A stretch of 64,000 nucleotides of DNA, taken from the NCBI GenBank assembly GCA_934465295.1, contig CAKSKU010000001.1, forward strand, positions 186,001 to 250,000, read 5' to 3'. The translations under genes were made by a program, and so were the position numbers. This document shows positions 8,709 through 17,670 of the stretch, piece after piece. The stretch comes from an uncultured Oscillospiraceae bacterium. GTDB taxonomy: Bacteria > Bacillota > Clostridia > Oscillospirales > Ruminococcaceae. Position 1 is the stretch's first letter; each line of letters opens with the position of its first letter. The notes under the pieces are model-generated. The model saw only the letters and a list, made by a program, of their open reading frames with translations. It was not told where the DNA came from and did not search any database.

Positions 8709-9893
8709 TCATTTTACAGCAGCTTCGACCTCACCGTCGCGAAGCTTTACAGTAATATTATCGCCCGTTTTAAGCTCCGAAACGGAATGGATAAGCTTTT
8801 CATCTTTATATACAAGAGAGTAGCCTCTCATCATTATCTTTGTCGGACTCAAATTATCAAGCGCAGATATTTTCGCATTGAGTGCTGCACTTTTTAATTC
8901 GAGCTGTATCTTCAAAAGCTCCTGCAAACGGCGTTTGCGTTCATCAAGCAGCTTTTTTGAATTTTCTATGCGGTTTTTAGGTTCGGCAGCAATAAGCGAC
9001 TTTTCACGATTTTCAAGCTGCAACCGAAGGAAAACCGTTTTATCAATAAGCTTTTTTTCAAGTACATTCCGGGAAGCGTTCAAAAAGTTTATCAGCGAAG
9101 AAAGCTCGGGAACGGCAAGCTCTGCCGCTGCTGACGGCGTAGGAGCACGCAAATCAGCCACATAATCGGCAATAGTAGTATCAGTCTCATGTCCGACAGC
9201 GGATATCACAGGCGTTTCACAGTTAAATATCGCCCTTGCAACACTTTCACTGTTGAAAGCCATAAGGTCTTCAAGCGAACCGCCGCCTCTTCCGACGATG
9301 ATAATGTCATTTTCGCCTTTGTCCGCACGTTTCAGTGCTGAACATATACTTTCGGGAGCATTTGCGCCCTGCACAAGACAGGGATAGATAACGACCTCTG
9401 CGATCGGATATCGGCGTGATATGATATTGAGCATATCCTGAAGTGCCGCCGCTTCGATCGAAGTAACGATACCTATTTTAGTCGGAAATTCGGGGAGCGG
9501 CTTTTTCAGGCTCTCGTCAAACAAGCCCTCTGCGGAAAGACGTTCCTTAAGCTGTTCAAACGCAATATAAAGTGCGCCTATACCATCGGGCTGCATATCG
9601 TTGACATAGAGCTGATACACGCCGTCACGCTCGTAGACTTGAACATTCGCCGAGATTATGACTCTCATTCCCGATGCGGGAACAAAGCGCAGCTGTGAAG
9701 CCGCACTCGCAAACATCACAGCCTTTACCGAGCTTGTGCTGTCCTTGAGCGTAAAGTACAGATGTCCCGACTTTGTATGATTTGTAAAATTTGAGATCTC
9801 GCCGCTTATCAGGATGCCTTTCAGTTGTTTATCTTCTTTAAATCTGAAAGCAATATATCTGTTAAGCTGGCTTACGGTAAGCAAACTGCTCAT
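8709..9893 (-). CDS. xseA: Exodeoxyribonuclease VII large subunit
   Basis: XseA is the catalytic subunit of the single-strand-specific exonuclease VII. The 394-residue protein starts with an OB-fold DNA-binding domain (ISGEISNFTNHTKSGHLYF), followed by the catalytic domain (GRGGGSLEDLMAFN and GHETDTTIAD) and a long helical C-terminus that receives XseB. It overlaps the upstream TsaD-like gene by 4 bp, indicating coupled translation. Confidence 0.95.
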   Translation of the reverse strand: MSSLLTVSQLNRYIAFRFKEDKQLKGILISGEISNFTNHTKSGHLYFTLKDSTSSVKAVMFASAASQLRFVPASGMRVIISANVQVYERDGVYQLYVNDMQPDGIGALYIAFEQLKERLSAEGLFDESLKKPLPEFPTKIGIVTSIEAAALQDMLNIISRRYPIAEVVIYPCLVQGANAPESICSALKRADKGENDIIIVGRGGGSLEDLMAFNSESVARAIFNCETPVISAVGHETDTTIADYVADLRAPTPSAAAELAVPELSSLINFLNASRNVLEKKLIDKTVFLRLQLENREKSLIAAEPKNRIENSKKLLDERKRRLQELLKIQLELKSAALNAKISALDNLSPTKIMMRGYSLVYKDEKLIHSVSELKTGDNITVKLRDGEVEAAVK

Positions 9894-10828
9894 AAAGCGT
9901 TCTCCTTGATCGCCGCAAACACCGCTGTTCCGACAGCATTGTCGCAGGAAAGATCGGGTTCGGCAAAAAAAGCGTCAAATTTCTGCAAAAGCTTGTCACG
10001 AATAAGCTTATCGGACATTACTCCGCCTGCATAAACTATGGGAACATTTCCGCAGCTGTCAAGTGCGAATTTCGTCATCTCATATATCGTTGAATAAACG
10101 AAGCTAAGGCAGTAATTTGCGATATCTTCTTTCTTTTCACCATCATTAAGCATTTTCCGACACTTGTTTTCAAGCCCCGAAAGACAACAGTTTCCGCCTT
10201 TCAGCACAGGCTTCAGCTTGTATTTCTTATCACTCGCCGCAGCAAGCTTTTCAAGCTCTTTTCCGCACGGAAATTTCAATCCGAGCATCAAGCCTGTCCT
10301 GTCTATCGCTTGTCCCGCCTTGATATCGAGTGAAGAACCTATCTCCATTATATCAAGCACATTTTCCTTATCGGGTGTAACAAGCAGACAGTCGGTAGTT
10401 CCTCCGCTGACGTGAAAAGCGATGAATTTCTCATTCACAAGGTCAAGCTTATGCGAAGAAAACAGTGCTGCAAGTATGTGTCCTATCTGATGCGAGGTCT
10501 TATGCACGGGAATTTTATTGACCGCACCGAGTGACTCAGCCAAACCCTCTCCGCATAAAAAACACGGCATATATGAACCCTCGATATTGCGGGGACGAAC
10601 GGAAACGCCTATCGCATCGGGTCTTGTCTGTCTGTTTTCAAACAGTGCCGTCACCATTTCGGGAAGCTGCTTTGTATGATGAAAAACAGCATCGCTCTGC
10701 CGAAGCCCCAGCTCGCCCTCTTTAACCGGAAGAAGCTTTTTGCACTGTACGGCTTCCATTCTTTCCGTATCGATAAAAGCTGTGGAGGTCGTGTAATTGC
10801 TGGTGTCCAGTCCGAGATATATCGGCAT
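9890..10828 (-). CDS. TsaD/Gcp-like M22-family protein
   Basis: A 312-residue protein of the TsaD/Kae1 ASKHA fold: LGLDTSNYTTSTA at the N-terminus and a metal-site-like HKTSHQIGHILAA, compared with HxxGH in TsaD. It is shorter and divergent from genuine TsaD, which makes the t6A tRNA modification and is normally encoded elsewhere. It lies between nusB (1-bp overlap) and xseA (4-bp overlap), inside a recombination/translation operon. I call it a TsaD paralogue of unknown function; annotation as a peptidase would be a historical carry-over. Confidence 0.75.
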   Translation of the reverse strand: MPIYLGLDTSNYTTSTAFIDTERMEAVQCKKLLPVKEGELGLRQSDAVFHHTKQLPEMVTALFENRQTRPDAIGVSVRPRNIEGSYMPCFLCGEGLAESLGAVNKIPVHKTSHQIGHILAALFSSHKLDLVNEKFIAFHVSGGTTDCLLVTPDKENVLDIMEIGSSLDIKAGQAIDRTGLMLGLKFPCGKELEKLAAASDKKYKLKPVLKGGNCCLSGLENKCRKMLNDGEKKEDIANYCLSFVYSTIYEMTKFALDSCGNVPIVYAGGVMSDKLIRDKLLQKFDAFFAEPDLSCDNAVGTAVFAAIKENAL

Positions 10829-11244
10829 TATTCCTCTGCGCCTTCCTTATTTTCAATTCCCTTTGCAATAACACCAAGGACGCCGTTTATGAACTTGACA
10901 TCGGGTGTATATGTGTATTTTTTTGCAAGCAGTACAGCTTCGCTTATCGCAACATTATTCGGAACTTTATCATTATAAAGCAGCTCATATATCGCAATGC
11001 GCAAAACAGCAACGCTCACCTTCGGGATTCGTGAAAACTGACGCTTTTCACTGTTCGCTGCAATTATTTTGTCGATCTCCGCCGACTTTTCATCAACAGC
11101 AGCAAAGAGCCTTTCACACTCCTCATCCATTTCAAATTCATCAACCTCGTATGCCGCATCGATTATATCATCAACGGTATCATCGGTAAAAAGCTTTTCA
11201 AAAGTCAGCAGAAAAGCAGCTTCTCTGATTTCACTTCTTTTCAA
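10828..11244 (-). CDS. nusB: Transcription antitermination factor NusB
   Basis: This 138-residue helical protein opens with MKRSEIREAAFLLTFEKLF, and its C-terminus has NNVAISEAVLLAKKYT, both typical of NusB, which joins NusE on boxA RNA to support rRNA transcription. It sits between asp23 and the TsaD-like gene. The usual folD neighbour of Bacillus is missing. Confidence 0.95.
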   Translation of the reverse strand: MKRSEIREAAFLLTFEKLFTDDTVDDIIDAAYEVDEFEMDEECERLFAAVDEKSAEIDKIIAANSEKRQFSRIPKVSVAVLRIAIYELLYNDKVPNNVAISEAVLLAKKYTYTPDVKFINGVLGVIAKGIENKEGAEE

Positions 11245-11271
11245 AATTTTCAGATCCTTTCATTTTATGTA

Positions 11272-11317
11272 CAGAAAAGCAAGCCCTATATCAGATCCAC
11301 TGAAAAGAGCCTGCTTT
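11272..11317 (-). terminator. Probable terminator or attenuator after asp23
   Basis: On the minus strand AAAGCAGGCTC (11317-11307) can pair throughout, with two G-U pairs, with GGGCTTGCTTT (11286-11276), followed by a short T stretch. It would limit read-through from asp23 into nusB. Confidence 0.55.
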
Positions 11318-11322
11318 CCATA

Positions 11323-11676
11323 TTACTTTTCATTATCGAATGAGATCCCCTCAACGATGACACTTACCTTATTAACGATAATTCCCGTCATGTTCTGGAT
11401 ATCATTTTTAACCTTGTTCTGGATCTTTTCAGCGACCTGCTTTACCTTGCTGCTGTATGCAACAATTACATTAACAGTTACCTCGACCGAGCCGCTTTCA
11501 CCCGTGATAGCGATAGCGGAACCGTTCTTTTTATCAAAAATGCTGCTGAAATTGATCCTGCTGTTTGTGATGCCGCTCACGCCCTCAACGGACTTGACAG
11601 CCAATTCAACTATTTTGGAAACAACATCCTCCGAGATCCTGATGCTGTTTGTCTGAACGTCATTGATCTTATCCAT
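11323..11676 (-). CDS. Asp23/Gls24 family envelope stress protein
   Basis: The 117-residue Asp23/Gls24-domain protein resembles Bacillus YqhY, which is also encoded just before nusB and has been linked to acetyl-CoA carboxylase control. Here accB and accC are absent. The ATG at 11676 is chosen because a GGAGG box lies 8 nt before it; the upstream in-frame ATG overlaps that box. It has its own promoter (11761-11789) and a leader hairpin. Confidence 0.9.
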   Translation of the reverse strand: MDKINDVQTNSIRISEDVVSKIVELAVKSVEGVSGITNSRINFSSIFDKKNGSAIAITGESGSVEVTVNVIVAYSSKVKQVAEKIQNKVKNDIQNMTGIIVNKVSVIVEGISFDNEK

Positions 11677-11698
11677 CTGATAAACCTCCATGCCAAAC

Positions 11699-11737
11699 TG
11701 GCTGACGATCTATCAGGATAATTTTTAAAGTCAGCCA
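11699..11737 (-). promoter_or_regulatory. asp23 leader hairpin
   Basis: A perfect 8-bp inverted repeat, TGGCTGAC (11699-11706) with GTCAGCCA (11730-11737), lies in the asp23 5' leader just before the ribosome binding site. It may affect mRNA stability or translation. Confidence 0.5.
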
Positions 11738-11740
11738 TCT

Positions 11741-11789
11741 GAAAATATCTATACCATTATATTATAGCAGATATTTTCAAAATGTACAA
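11741..11789 (-). promoter_or_regulatory. asp23 promoter bracketed by inverted repeat
   Basis: TTGTAC (11789-11784), 17 bp, TATAAT (11766-11761) form a good sigma-A promoter. A perfect 10-bp inverted repeat, GAAAATATCT (11741-11750) and AGATATTTTC (11769-11778), brackets the -10 and the predicted start site, which suggests an operator. The promoter makes asp23 independent of the spoIIIA operon upstream. Confidence 0.65.
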
Positions 11790-12353
11790 CTACTTTACCT
11801 CAAAAATTCTAATATTTTCTGCGGGAATTGTAACCTCTGTTAACAAAATGTCTTTAATTTGTGCTGCCTGTGCCGCTTCAAGACCCTCTGACTTAACAAC
11901 AATGTTTGCTGTGCTGTCGTTGAGATAGACCACACAGTCATTGAAGCCTTGTGCTTTGATGAGATTTTCGATCTTGCTCTCACTTTCGGAAAGCTTTGAA
12001 AGCGTGATGGATTCATTCGTGTAAGTCGCAGTTTCCTCATCGGATAGATCGCCGCCGTTGAGAATGACCGAAAGGGTTTCAACAGCTTCATCCCGACTTG
12101 TCATACGGCTCAGACGGACCTGTGCGAAATAATCGCTTGCACCCTCGGCACTTACAAAAGCAGCGTCGCCGTAATAAGCCTGATCCTCAGCAGTCGAATC
12201 GGCAGCCGCCGCATCGTTGTTCATAACATTCTGCGCAATATCATCACCCGATGAAGAAAGCGCATAGTTCATATATACCGCAATGCCGAGAATAAGCGTG
12301 AGACACGCAAGGATTATCTGTTTTTTTCCGATAATAAGGTTTAATCTTTTCAT
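11790..12353 (-). CDS. spoIIIAH: Stage III sporulation protein AH
   Basis: SpoIIIAH is the mother-cell membrane protein whose ectodomain meets forespore SpoIIQ to form the feeding channel. The 187-residue protein has one N-terminal membrane segment (residues ~11-32) and a C-terminal ring-building domain (FNDCVVYLNDSTANIVVKS). It is the last gene of the complete spoIIIA operon, 16 bp after spoIIIAG. Confidence 0.93.
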   Translation of the reverse strand: MKRLNLIIGKKQIILACLTLILGIAVYMNYALSSSGDDIAQNVMNNDAAAADSTAEDQAYYGDAAFVSAEGASDYFAQVRLSRMTSRDEAVETLSVILNGGDLSDEETATYTNESITLSKLSESESKIENLIKAQGFNDCVVYLNDSTANIVVKSEGLEAAQAAQIKDILLTEVTIPAENIRIFEVK

Positions 12354-12369
12354 TGTTATTTGCCTCCTG

Positions 12370-12888
12370 TTATTTCATTTCAGCAACATATATTCTGCTG
12401 CTTGGAATTTTTAGTGCGGTCGAGACCGCTTTATACACCTTTTCGCAGACCTTAGGATCATCTCCTCCCTCGCATACGATCACGATACCGCTTACCTCGG
12501 GTATCTTCACCTTTTTTATCAACGCCTCCTTTGATGGGCCGCTGTCAATAATGACTATCTCATTTTCCGTGCTGCCCGAGCTCTGCCTGAATTCTTCGGC
12601 GTAAACATATTCCTCCGTGGAGGAAACACTGACAAGGACTCTGGCTTTGCCGACTCCTTCGATGGACATAAGCACCTCCGAAAGACGGTTTTCCGTGCAT
12701 TCAATGTATGTATCCGCTGTCTGAAAATCAGCATCGGTCTCGCTGACGCTTTTTGTGTCTTTATTGCCCGAAAAATCAGCAAAAACTATCATTACCATAA
12801 TTACAAGTCCGACTGAAATGAGTATCTTCGGGAAGATAGGCTTTTGCGAATACTCCTTCAGGCTTTTCAGAATTTCGTCCTTTTTCAT
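12370..12888 (-). CDS. spoIIIAG: Stage III sporulation protein AG
   Basis: This 172-residue protein has one N-terminal membrane helix and a ring-building-motif domain (MSIEGVGKARVLVSVSS, then GIVIVCEGGDDPKV). SpoIIIAG forms a large ring in the sporulation channel. It overlaps spoIIIAF by 4 bp. Confidence 0.92.
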   Translation of the reverse strand: MKKDEILKSLKEYSQKPIFPKILISVGLVIMVMIVFADFSGNKDTKSVSETDADFQTADTYIECTENRLSEVLMSIEGVGKARVLVSVSSTEEYVYAEEFRQSSGSTENEIVIIDSGPSKEALIKKVKIPEVSGIVIVCEGGDDPKVCEKVYKAVSTALKIPSSRIYVAEMK

Positions 12889-13364
12889 TGTGTAAGCTCC
12901 TCGATTTTTACAAGTGTCTTTTCCCCTGTTTCACGTTTAACTATGTCAACAGCCTCAGCTCCCTGTGCTGCATTTTCAGCAGCTATTTTGACCTCATTAA
13001 TAGATATGCTGCCGTTATCGGAAATATTAATACTTGTCTTGATTTCTTTTACGGAAATATCGTTTTCCAAAAGTATATCCGCCAATCTGCTGCTGATATT
13101 TCTTTCGACCGAACCCTTGAAATAATCGAGCGTATTGTCAGTGCTGCCCGAAATGTTTTCGTTTATGACATCAATGCTTTCGGCTGTATCGGACAGAGCT
13201 TTTATGCTGCCCATAAGCGGCTTTGAAAGCGTCAGAACAAAGATCAGCGCAAAGATTATCCTCATCTGCTTTGCATATTTTTCTGACGGATATATCGATT
13301 CAAAAATTTTCATCACCACCGCAAGTATTCCTGCCGAGATAATGACCAACTGTATTTCGTTCAT
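12885..13364 (-). CDS. spoIIIAF: Stage III sporulation protein AF
   Basis: A 159-residue protein with two N-terminal membrane helices and a soluble C-terminal domain, in the SpoIIIAF position of the operon. The ATG at 13364 has an AGAGG box 8 nt upstream; a GTG three codons earlier overlaps that box. Sequence conservation in this family is low, so the call rests partly on gene order. Confidence 0.88.
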   Translation of the reverse strand: MNEIQLVIISAGILAVVMKIFESIYPSEKYAKQMRIIFALIFVLTLSKPLMGSIKALSDTAESIDVINENISGSTDNTLDYFKGSVERNISSRLADILLENDISVKEIKTSINISDNGSISINEVKIAAENAAQGAEAVDIVKRETGEKTLVKIEELTQ

Positions 13365-13376
13365 CTTTTTCACCTC

Positions 13377-14507
13377 TTACGATACATCAAGTCCCGTCAT
13401 CATCATTACCGCCGTTGAGATTATCAGCATCATTCCAAAGCATATAATAAGGCTTATTATCATCGAAAGCACCGCCGAGGAGTTGTGCAGAAGCGTTTTT
13501 ATCCCTTTTATCCCGAACATACTGCTTATTATCTCAGCAATGCAGAGCGCCGCCTTTACCAGTACAACTTCGATAAGCGCAGGAACGACCGAGACAAATA
13601 TCACAGCTATCCCGAAAAAGCCTACGCCGCCTCTCAATATGCCGAGACTTGCTTTCAGCGTTGTATAAGCGTCCGCAACAGCACCGCCTATAACGGGAAT
13701 GCAGTTGGAAGCAAGATATTTCGCCGCCTTAACTCCAATAGTATCAGCCGACGCTCCGATTATGCTCTGCAAGGACAGCAAACCAATAAATACCGTCATA
13801 ATGAAACCGAGTATGAACTTCACAGCCTTGCTTATCATATCCGTGATGCTCGTCAGATCAAACGCTTCGTTTATCGATTGGATTATACCAAGCGCCGTGC
13901 ATATCGATACCAGCGGCATAAGATAATTCGCAGCAGCCGAAGCCGCAAATTCGGCAAAGACCACCATGACCGCACTGTACGCCGCCGCAGACGTTACACA
14001 GCCCGATGAAGCCATTATCCCCGAAAAAACAGGGATATACGACGTTACAAAATCACTTCCGCTGTAAAGCGTGTCCGAAGCGGTTTTCACGCATTTAACT
14101 ATCGGGTCGGATATTATTCCAACTGCGATAAGAACGCATACTGTACCATAAACGCTTGAAACCGACTTGTTTTCAATACAGCTCCCGAAGTTTTCCGTCA
14201 CTGAACCTGCAATTATCACTGCAAACAGCATAACAAGCAGCTTGAGCGGATAATCAAGCTTCGCCTTAACTTCTCCGAGCATATATTTTATAACATCGGC
14301 AGGACTGATGTTTTTCACGGCATCAATATTGTCAGCCGAAATGCCGTTATCCGCTATCATATCCTCAGCATCCGACGGGATATTCTCATTCAGCGAAGAA
14401 ATATCGATCCCTATCTCCGAAGCAAAATCATCCTCGGCAAAAGCAGGGATAAACATAAAATATATGCAGGCAAAAATCAGCGGTATCACAACAGCGATCT
14501 TTTTCAT
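13377..14507 (-). CDS. spoIIIAE: Stage III sporulation protein AE
   Basis: The largest membrane protein of the operon (376 residues): an N-terminal signal-like segment (residues ~1-24), a polar region, then seven or so membrane helices. SpoIIIAE is needed for late forespore gene expression. It fits between AD (14-bp gap) and AF in the canonical order. Confidence 0.93.
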   Translation of the reverse strand: MKKIAVVIPLIFACIYFMFIPAFAEDDFASEIGIDISSLNENIPSDAEDMIADNGISADNIDAVKNISPADVIKYMLGEVKAKLDYPLKLLVMLFAVIIAGSVTENFGSCIENKSVSSVYGTVCVLIAVGIISDPIVKCVKTASDTLYSGSDFVTSYIPVFSGIMASSGCVTSAAAYSAVMVVFAEFAASAAANYLMPLVSICTALGIIQSINEAFDLTSITDMISKAVKFILGFIMTVFIGLLSLQSIIGASADTIGVKAAKYLASNCIPVIGGAVADAYTTLKASLGILRGGVGFFGIAVIFVSVVPALIEVVLVKAALCIAEIISSMFGIKGIKTLLHNSSAVLSMIISLIICFGMMLIISTAVMMMTGLDVS

Positions 14508-14521
14508 ATCCTATAACTCCT

Positions 14522-14911
14522 TTACGTTCCCGAAAAAGAAATAATTATCTCAACTGCCTGCTCAAAAAGCGGTATCGCAGAAACCATCAGCCCTACTCTG
14601 CCTGCAAGCTCTGCCTGCGATGAAAGAAGATTTTCTCCACTGTCCCTGCATATATCCGAAGCAAACTGCGAGATATAGCATATCCCCGTTGCCTTGAACA
14701 GAATTTTCAGATAATCCATATCCGCCTGCGAGCGTTCAAATATCGACCGTACGCTTTCGATAAGCGGTGAGATATAAATGAACATAAACGAAAGAACTAT
14801 CACTGCCGCCGATATTTTGATGTAAAGCGCATATTCGTGCGAATTCTTGTCAAACAGCTTGCATATAACAGTTGAAATAATGCAGATCGATGCGATTTTA
14901 ACAATATCCAT
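14522..14911 (-). CDS. spoIIIAD: Stage III sporulation protein AD
   Basis: A 129-residue membrane protein with about four hydrophobic segments and the SpoIIIAC/AD family signature. It follows spoIIIAC with a 4-bp gap, and its size and order match the family. Confidence 0.92.
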   Translation of the reverse strand: MDIVKIASICIISTVICKLFDKNSHEYALYIKISAAVIVLSFMFIYISPLIESVRSIFERSQADMDYLKILFKATGICYISQFASDICRDSGENLLSSQAELAGRVGLMVSAIPLFEQAVEIIISFSGT

Positions 14912-14915
14912 AGTC

Positions 14916-15110
14916 TCAGAACCCGAAAACGGACTTTACCGTTTCAAATAAGGACGCTATCTCATCGATTATCACAAGCAGAACAACGATTAACCCTGCG
15001 ATCGTAACGATAAGACCGTATTCCTCGCGTTCCGATTTTTTCAGGATCATATTCAGAACGGCTACGATTATTCCAACTCCTGCAATTTTAAAAATAATAT
15101 CTAAATCCAT
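14916..15110 (-). CDS. spoIIIAC: Stage III sporulation protein AC
   Basis: A 64-residue protein with two membrane helices (DIIFKIAGVGIIVAVLNMIL and a second from residue ~33), as in other SpoIIIAC proteins. It sits between AB and AD. Confidence 0.93.
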   Translation of the reverse strand: MDLDIIFKIAGVGIIVAVLNMILKKSEREEYGLIVTIAGLIVVLLVIIDEIASLFETVKSVFGF

Positions 15111-15125
15111 TTTTCCCCTCCGAGA

Positions 15126-15632
15126 TCAGATGAACATTATTACAATAAATGCTCCGCAAAGCACACCGAGCGAACGGTAAAGCTTTGATTTTCTGCAATT
15201 ATCCTCATCGGCTGATCTTATCATTTTTTCAAGCTCAAGCTTTTCGTATTTTATGGCGTTGAGCTGACCGCTGATATCGCTTTTCCCAAGCTTTCTGCCT
15301 ATATCCTTGACAAATTCCTCTTCTTCATCGCTAAGAAAGCCATACTGCCTGCACTCAACAGCTCTTTCCCAAAGCAAGCCGATATCCGAACCTATCCGAA
15401 TTTCATCGCTTATATTTTTTAAGAAATCAAGCTCGGACAGACGCTTATTTTCGGCAAGACGATAAATTATCTCTCCTGCCTCAGCCGACTCAAATTCTAT
15501 CATAAGCAGCAGTTCTTCAAGCATATATTCAATGTCTTTCAAAAATCTGCATTTCTGCCGAAGCTTTCCCGAAAAATATCCTCCGAGCAAGGTGCATATC
15601 GCCATTATCAGAATTATAAGCACATTTTTCAT
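15126..15632 (-). CDS. spoIIIAB: Stage III sporulation protein AB
   Basis: A 168-residue protein with N- and C-terminal membrane helices flanking a soluble helical domain, a layout shared with GspF-like platform proteins of secretion systems. It overlaps spoIIIAA by 4 bp. Confidence 0.92.
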   Translation of the reverse strand: MKNVLIILIMAICTLLGGYFSGKLRQKCRFLKDIEYMLEELLLMIEFESAEAGEIIYRLAENKRLSELDFLKNISDEIRIGSDIGLLWERAVECRQYGFLSDEEEEFVKDIGRKLGKSDISGQLNAIKYEKLELEKMIRSADEDNCRKSKLYRSLGVLCGAFIVIMFI

Positions 15633-16537
15633 AACTCGTCCGTCCTGTATATCCTGTGTTCCGGATTTGGAAGCTTTCCAAGCATCACGATCCGATCAAA
15701 GCTTTTCCAGAATGGCAGCCTGCGCTTTATATCCTCGATCGAAGCTGCGTGTATCGAAGCACATATCCTTATTCCGCAGTTCATAGCGTGTTCCATATAT
15801 CCGAATTCGTCCTGCGAACCTGCTTCGTCGAAAATGATAATATCGGGTGACATTACCCTCACCGCAGTTTCAAGTCCGTCAGACTTTGAATATCCGTCAA
15901 AAACATCTGTATTTATCCCGATGTCATTCTGCGGAACTCCCGAATAAACAGCCGCTATCTCGGAACGCTCATCGATCAGCGAAACCTTGTATCTGCTCCC
16001 GAGAAGTCGGCACAGGTCACGCAGTATCGTAGTTTTTCCGCTTGCAGGCACTCCTGCGATGAGGACATTTTTCAAGCCGCCGCAGAATATCCTGTTGTAT
16101 ATATCCTCGCCCGAGCCGATCACCTCACGGCTGACCCTGACGTTAAATCCGCTTATGTTTTTTATGTTTGTGATCTTTCCGTCACGAATTACAGCCGTTC
16201 CGCATAAGCCTACACGATGTCCTCCCGATAATGTAATAAATCCGCTGCAAATATCCTCCTGAAAGGAATGCACCGAATTTCGGCATATCGCATAGAAAAA
16301 GCTGTCTGTCTCCGCAGAAGTGACCTTAATGCGATCATTGTCAAACGCTTTTGTAATTCTACCATTGCTGTTAAAAAAGAACATCTCTGAGTTCCGCATT
16401 AAAACGATCGGTTTTTCACGGCGCAAGCGAATCTCTGTCACTCCGTCACCAAACGCTCCGATACTTTTCCTCAGTCTTTCGGGAAAATATTGAAGCAAGT
16501 CCTGCATATTACCATCCGTTTTCATAACGAGAGCCAT
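15629..16537 (-). CDS. spoIIIAA: Stage III sporulation protein AA ATPase
   Basis: SpoIIIAA is the secretion-type ATPase of the mother-cell channel. Walker A is GVPASGKTTILRD and a Walker-B-like DIIIFDEAG follows. The frame is open further upstream into gpsA, but that segment crosses a terminator and a probable sigma-E promoter. I therefore place the start at the ATG at 16537, behind AAAGGAAG; an ATG four codons later is the alternative. The protein has 302 residues and heads the eight-gene operon. Confidence 0.93.
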   Translation of the reverse strand: MALVMKTDGNMQDLLQYFPERLRKSIGAFGDGVTEIRLRREKPIVLMRNSEMFFFNSNGRITKAFDNDRIKVTSAETDSFFYAICRNSVHSFQEDICSGFITLSGGHRVGLCGTAVIRDGKITNIKNISGFNVRVSREVIGSGEDIYNRIFCGGLKNVLIAGVPASGKTTILRDLCRLLGSRYKVSLIDERSEIAAVYSGVPQNDIGINTDVFDGYSKSDGLETAVRVMSPDIIIFDEAGSQDEFGYMEHAMNCGIRICASIHAASIEDIKRRLPFWKSFDRIVMLGKLPNPEHRIYRTDEL

Positions 16538-16563
16538 ACTTCCTTTCTTTTTTATTCTGATAA

Positions 16564-16590
16564 ATGATATGCTTTTGCGGACAAGTATAG
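16564..16590 (-). promoter_or_regulatory. Probable sigma-E promoter of the spoIIIA operon
   Basis: On the minus strand CATATCAT (16571-16564) resembles the sigma-E -10 element CATACAAT, with an ATA-containing -35-like element (CTATAC, 16590-16585) about 14 bp upstream. The spoIIIA operon is sigma-E controlled in Bacillus. The assignment here is inference from consensus and context. Confidence 0.5.
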
Positions 16591-16632
16591 AACAAAAAAA
16601 GCTTCCGAGAAATTGATCTCGAAAGCTTTTTA
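16591..16632 (-). terminator. Terminator of the gpsA operon
   Basis: A stem of about 12 bp with one mismatch (arms at 16599-16610 and 16617-16628) is followed on the minus strand by seven T. It separates gpsA from the spoIIIA promoter. Confidence 0.9.
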
Positions 16633-16647
16633 CTGTATTGATGATCT

Positions 16648-17655
16648 TTATTCTTCGACCCATATCTGCTCGGTCTCATGACCTTTCGGACGCCCCATAA
16701 GGTTTTTGAGTGCCGTTTTCGGGTCAAGACCGTTGAACAGAACATTGTAGCACTGCTCGGTTATCGGCATAACAACGCCTACGCTCTGTGAAAGCTCATA
16801 GGCTACCTTTGTGCAGGTATAACCCTCGACCGTGCCTATCTGCTTTACAGCCTCGTCAGGAGAAACACCCTGTCCGATGAGAATACCTGCACGGCGGTTT
16901 CTGCTGTGCATACTTGTGCAGGTAACGATAAGGTCGCCTATTCCGCTGAGACCTGCAAACGTATCTCTCTTGCCGCCCATTTTTACACCAAGGCGGGCAA
17001 TTTCCGTTATTCCTCTTGTCATAAGCGCAGCCTTTGTATTGTCGCCAAAGCCCATTCCGTCGCAGATACCTGCACACAAAGCAATTATATTTTTAAGCGA
17101 ACCGCCAAGCTCTGAACCAACAACATCGTCATTGATATAAATTCGGAGTGCAGTGTTTGACATTACCGACTGGATATAATCGGAATATTTTGAATTATCG
17201 GAAGCAACAACAACAGTTGTCGGCATACCTATGCCGACCTCCTCCGCATGCGAAGGACCTGTCAGGATAACTATTGGCGAATTAGGAAGTTCTTCGCGAA
17301 GGACTACGCTCATTCTTTTAAAGGTCTTATCCTCAAGACCCTTGCTTGTGTTGAGAATGACCGTGTTTTTTGTGATGAATGGTGCAGCCTGTTTTGCAAC
17401 ACTGCGCACAAAGCCTGTCGGAACACCGAAAATGACAACATCGCTGTCCGATACAGTCGAAATATCCGATGTAAGCGTAATTGAATCTTTTATTTTCACC
17501 CCGGGAAGTTTCTTTTTATTCTCGCCGTCACGCTTGATATCCTCTATCTCGCTCTCAAACGCCGACCAAACATTAACGCTGTGACCGTTTTTGTCAAGCA
17601 TTACAGCAAGTGCAAGACCAAATCCGCCCATACCGAGAACTGTAAACTTTGCCAT
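16648..17655 (-). CDS. gpsA: Glycerol-3-phosphate dehydrogenase [NAD(P)+]
   Basis: GpsA reduces dihydroxyacetone phosphate to sn-glycerol 3-phosphate for phospholipid synthesis. The 335-residue protein has the N-terminal Rossmann motif GMGGFGLALA (residues ~8-17), where many homologues have GxGxWG, and the catalytic-Lys segment GGSLKNIIALCAG. It forms a lipid-precursor pair with plsY, 15 bp upstream. Confidence 0.95.
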   Translation of the reverse strand: MAKFTVLGMGGFGLALAVMLDKNGHSVNVWSAFESEIEDIKRDGENKKKLPGVKIKDSITLTSDISTVSDSDVVIFGVPTGFVRSVAKQAAPFITKNTVILNTSKGLEDKTFKRMSVVLREELPNSPIVILTGPSHAEEVGIGMPTTVVVASDNSKYSDYIQSVMSNTALRIYINDDVVGSELGGSLKNIIALCAGICDGMGFGDNTKAALMTRGITEIARLGVKMGGKRDTFAGLSGIGDLIVTCTSMHSRNRRAGILIGQGVSPDEAVKQIGTVEGYTCTKVAYELSQSVGVVMPITEQCYNVLFNGLDPKTALKNLMGRPKGHETEQIWVEE

Positions 17656-17670
17656 TATTTATTCCTCCGA

